42,625 nucleotides of DNA. Origin: Candidatus Saccharibacteria bacterium UBA5152. GTDB lineage: Bacteria; Patescibacteriota; Saccharimonadia; Saccharimonadales; UBA4665. The stretch lies in NCBI GenBank assembly GCA_002413755.1, contig DHXQ01000045.1:1814-44438 (forward strand), written 5' to 3'. Of this stretch, positions 41,691-42,625 are shown piece by piece; position 1 is the stretch's first letter, and each line of letters opens with the position of its first letter. The notes below the pieces were generated by a model. That model ran no database searches. It saw nothing but the letters and a program-made list of their open reading frames with translations, and was not told where the DNA came from. The translations under genes and the position numbers were made by a program.

Positions 41691-42625
41691 ATGGCTTTAT
41701 CTACCCAACCCTACAAAGGCGCTCGCGACTTCTATCCAGAGGACAAGCGCAAACAAAAATTCATGTTTGATACTATCCGCCGCACGGTGGAGAAATTCGG
41801 TTACGAAGAATACGATGCGCCGATTTTGGAGCCGCTGGAGCTGTATCTGGCCAAAACTGGTGAAGAAATTGTCAACGAACAGACCTATAGCTTTACTGAC
41901 CGCGGTGGCCGCGAAGTTGTTATTCGTCCGGAGATGACCCCGACTGTCAGCCGGATGGTAGCAGCCAAGCGCCAGGAACTGGCCTACCCGCTGCGCTGGT
42001 ACAGTATTCCCAACTTGTGGCGCTACGAGCGCCCTCAGCGCGGGCGGCTGCGCGAGCACTGGCAACTGAATGTCGACGTCTTCGGCATTAGCGGGATTGA
42101 GGCTGAGCACGAGATCATTTTGGTGGCCGATAACATCCTTCGGGCCTTTAAGGCTAAGCGGGCAATGTACACCATCAAACTCAATAGCCGACAGTTTAGC
42201 GATCATGTCCTCAAGTCGTACATTGGACTCGATGACGCCCAGGCTTACAGCATGATCAAACTAATTGACCGGATGCACAAGCTGGATCACGCTGACTTTA
42301 TAGTTCAGGCTGACGCCCTCTGTACTCAGGCGCAGCGTGAAAAGGGCGCCGTCGAACAACTTCTGACCGTCCTCCAAGCCAACCGTTTTACAGCGTTACC
42401 GATGCAGTTGCAGGGACACCCCTCGGTTGAATCACTCAAGCGGATGATAGATGTTCTGACAGAGGCCGGTATTACCAATGTTGAATTTGACCCGACACTG
42501 ATGCGCGGTTTTGACTACTACACCGATATTGTGTTTGAAGTCTTTGATACACACCCGGACAATAACCGTTCAATGCTCGGTGGCGGCCGCTATGATGGCC
42601 TGGTTGGCCTGTTTGGCGTCGAGCC
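41691..42625 (+). CDS. hisS: Histidyl-tRNA synthetase (partial, 3' end beyond window)
   Basis: The first 311 residues of a class II synthetase. The opening KGARDFYPEDKRK is the HisRS start. Motif 1 region is FGYEEYDAPILEP. Motif 2 is LWRYERPQRGRLREHWQLNVDVFG. The histidine-specific arginine motif is present as LMRGFDYYTDIVFE, then LGGGRYDGL (motif 3 approach). The frame runs off the right edge. It charges tRNA-His. The SD AGGA lies 7 nt before the ATG, just after the 8-bp inverted repeat. The motif has an Asp where most HisRS have Gly (YYTG to YYTD). Confidence 0.95.
   Translation, partial: MALSTQPYKGARDFYPEDKRKQKFMFDTIRRTVEKFGYEEYDAPILEPLELYLAKTGEEIVNEQTYSFTDRGGREVVIRPEMTPTVSRMVAAKRQELAYPLRWYSIPNLWRYERPQRGRLREHWQLNVDVFGISGIEAEHEIILVADNILRAFKAKRAMYTIKLNSRQFSDHVLKSYIGLDDAQAYSMIKLIDRMHKLDHADFIVQADALCTQAQREKGAVEQLLTVLQANRFTALPMQLQGHPSVESLKRMIDVLTEAGITNVEFDPTLMRGFDYYTDIVFEVFDTHPDNNRSMLGGGRYDGLVGLFGVE

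Noticed and set aside
1..42625. Mobile elements, prophage, toxin-antitoxin pairs or defence systems
   Set aside because: I looked for transposase, integrase, restriction and Cas motifs and for terminal inverted repeats around genes and saw none. The HEPN-like protein has no visible antitoxin partner and sits in a housekeeping operon.

Overview
The window reads as a chromosomal segment of a small-genome bacterium of the Candidate Phyla Radiation, most likely Candidatus Saccharibacteria (TM7). This placement is inferred from gene content. The window holds mostly information-processing genes, the GatCAB amidotransferase, a PilB-type pilus ATPase, ClpC, very large secreted proteins and many small membrane proteins of unknown function. 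It has almost no biosynthetic genes. TGA is used as a stop codon (for example at the end of gatA), so the recoded TGA of Gracilibacteria and Absconditabacteria does not apply. I see no insertion sequence, prophage, CRISPR array or defence island, so this looks like backbone rather than an accessory region.

Layout. 1-189 is the 3' end of uvrB. 220-5895 (minus) holds a secreted HExxH protein and a 1437-residue secreted metallophosphoesterase with eight fibronectin-III repeats and two carbohydrate-binding-like modules. 6039-9734 is a tightly overlapping operon, gatC-gatA-membrane HEPN-like protein-gatB. 9789-15381 holds galU, two small membrane proteins (the second YtxH-like) and dnaE. 15374-17530 (minus) holds an unknown protein, a membrane CAP-domain protein and a SpoU-type RNA methyltransferase. 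17629-21034 holds pilB, rplS, rnhB and yraN. 21043-24813 (minus) holds a DUF1345 membrane protein, an M1 aminopeptidase and an unknown protein. 25068-31665 holds nusA, clpC, a membrane HExxH/coiled-coil protein and radA. 31703-34828 (minus) is a class A penicillin-binding protein. 35021-42625 holds tyrS, a methyltransferase, recG, an S1/P1-nuclease-like zinc hydrolase, rsmD, a P-loop protein, tRNA-Leu(UAG), an unknown protein and the 5' part of hisS.

How genes work together. Translation dominates: GatCAB, TyrRS, HisRS, tRNA-Leu, L19, RsmD and the SpoU methyltransferase. DNA replication and repair is next: UvrB, DnaE, RNase HII, RecG and RadA. Quality control is represented by ClpC and PepN. 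The cell-surface group (FnIII phosphoesterase, CAP protein, PBP, PilB, two membrane HExxH proteins) fits an epibiotic or surface-attached life.

The most notable regulatory observations are these. First, about a dozen genes have a -10 box 6-8 nt before the start codon and no Shine-Dalgarno sequence, which suggests leaderless mRNAs alongside a separate set of SD-led genes. Second, a CIRCE-like operator overlaps a near-consensus promoter in front of clpC. Third, a promoter followed immediately by a terminator-like hairpin lies in front of nusA.

No gap between called genes exceeds 300 bases if the small ORF at 26251 is accepted. If it is not, 26244-26747 is the one long gap. It holds a hairpin-rich segment and the clpC promoter/operator.
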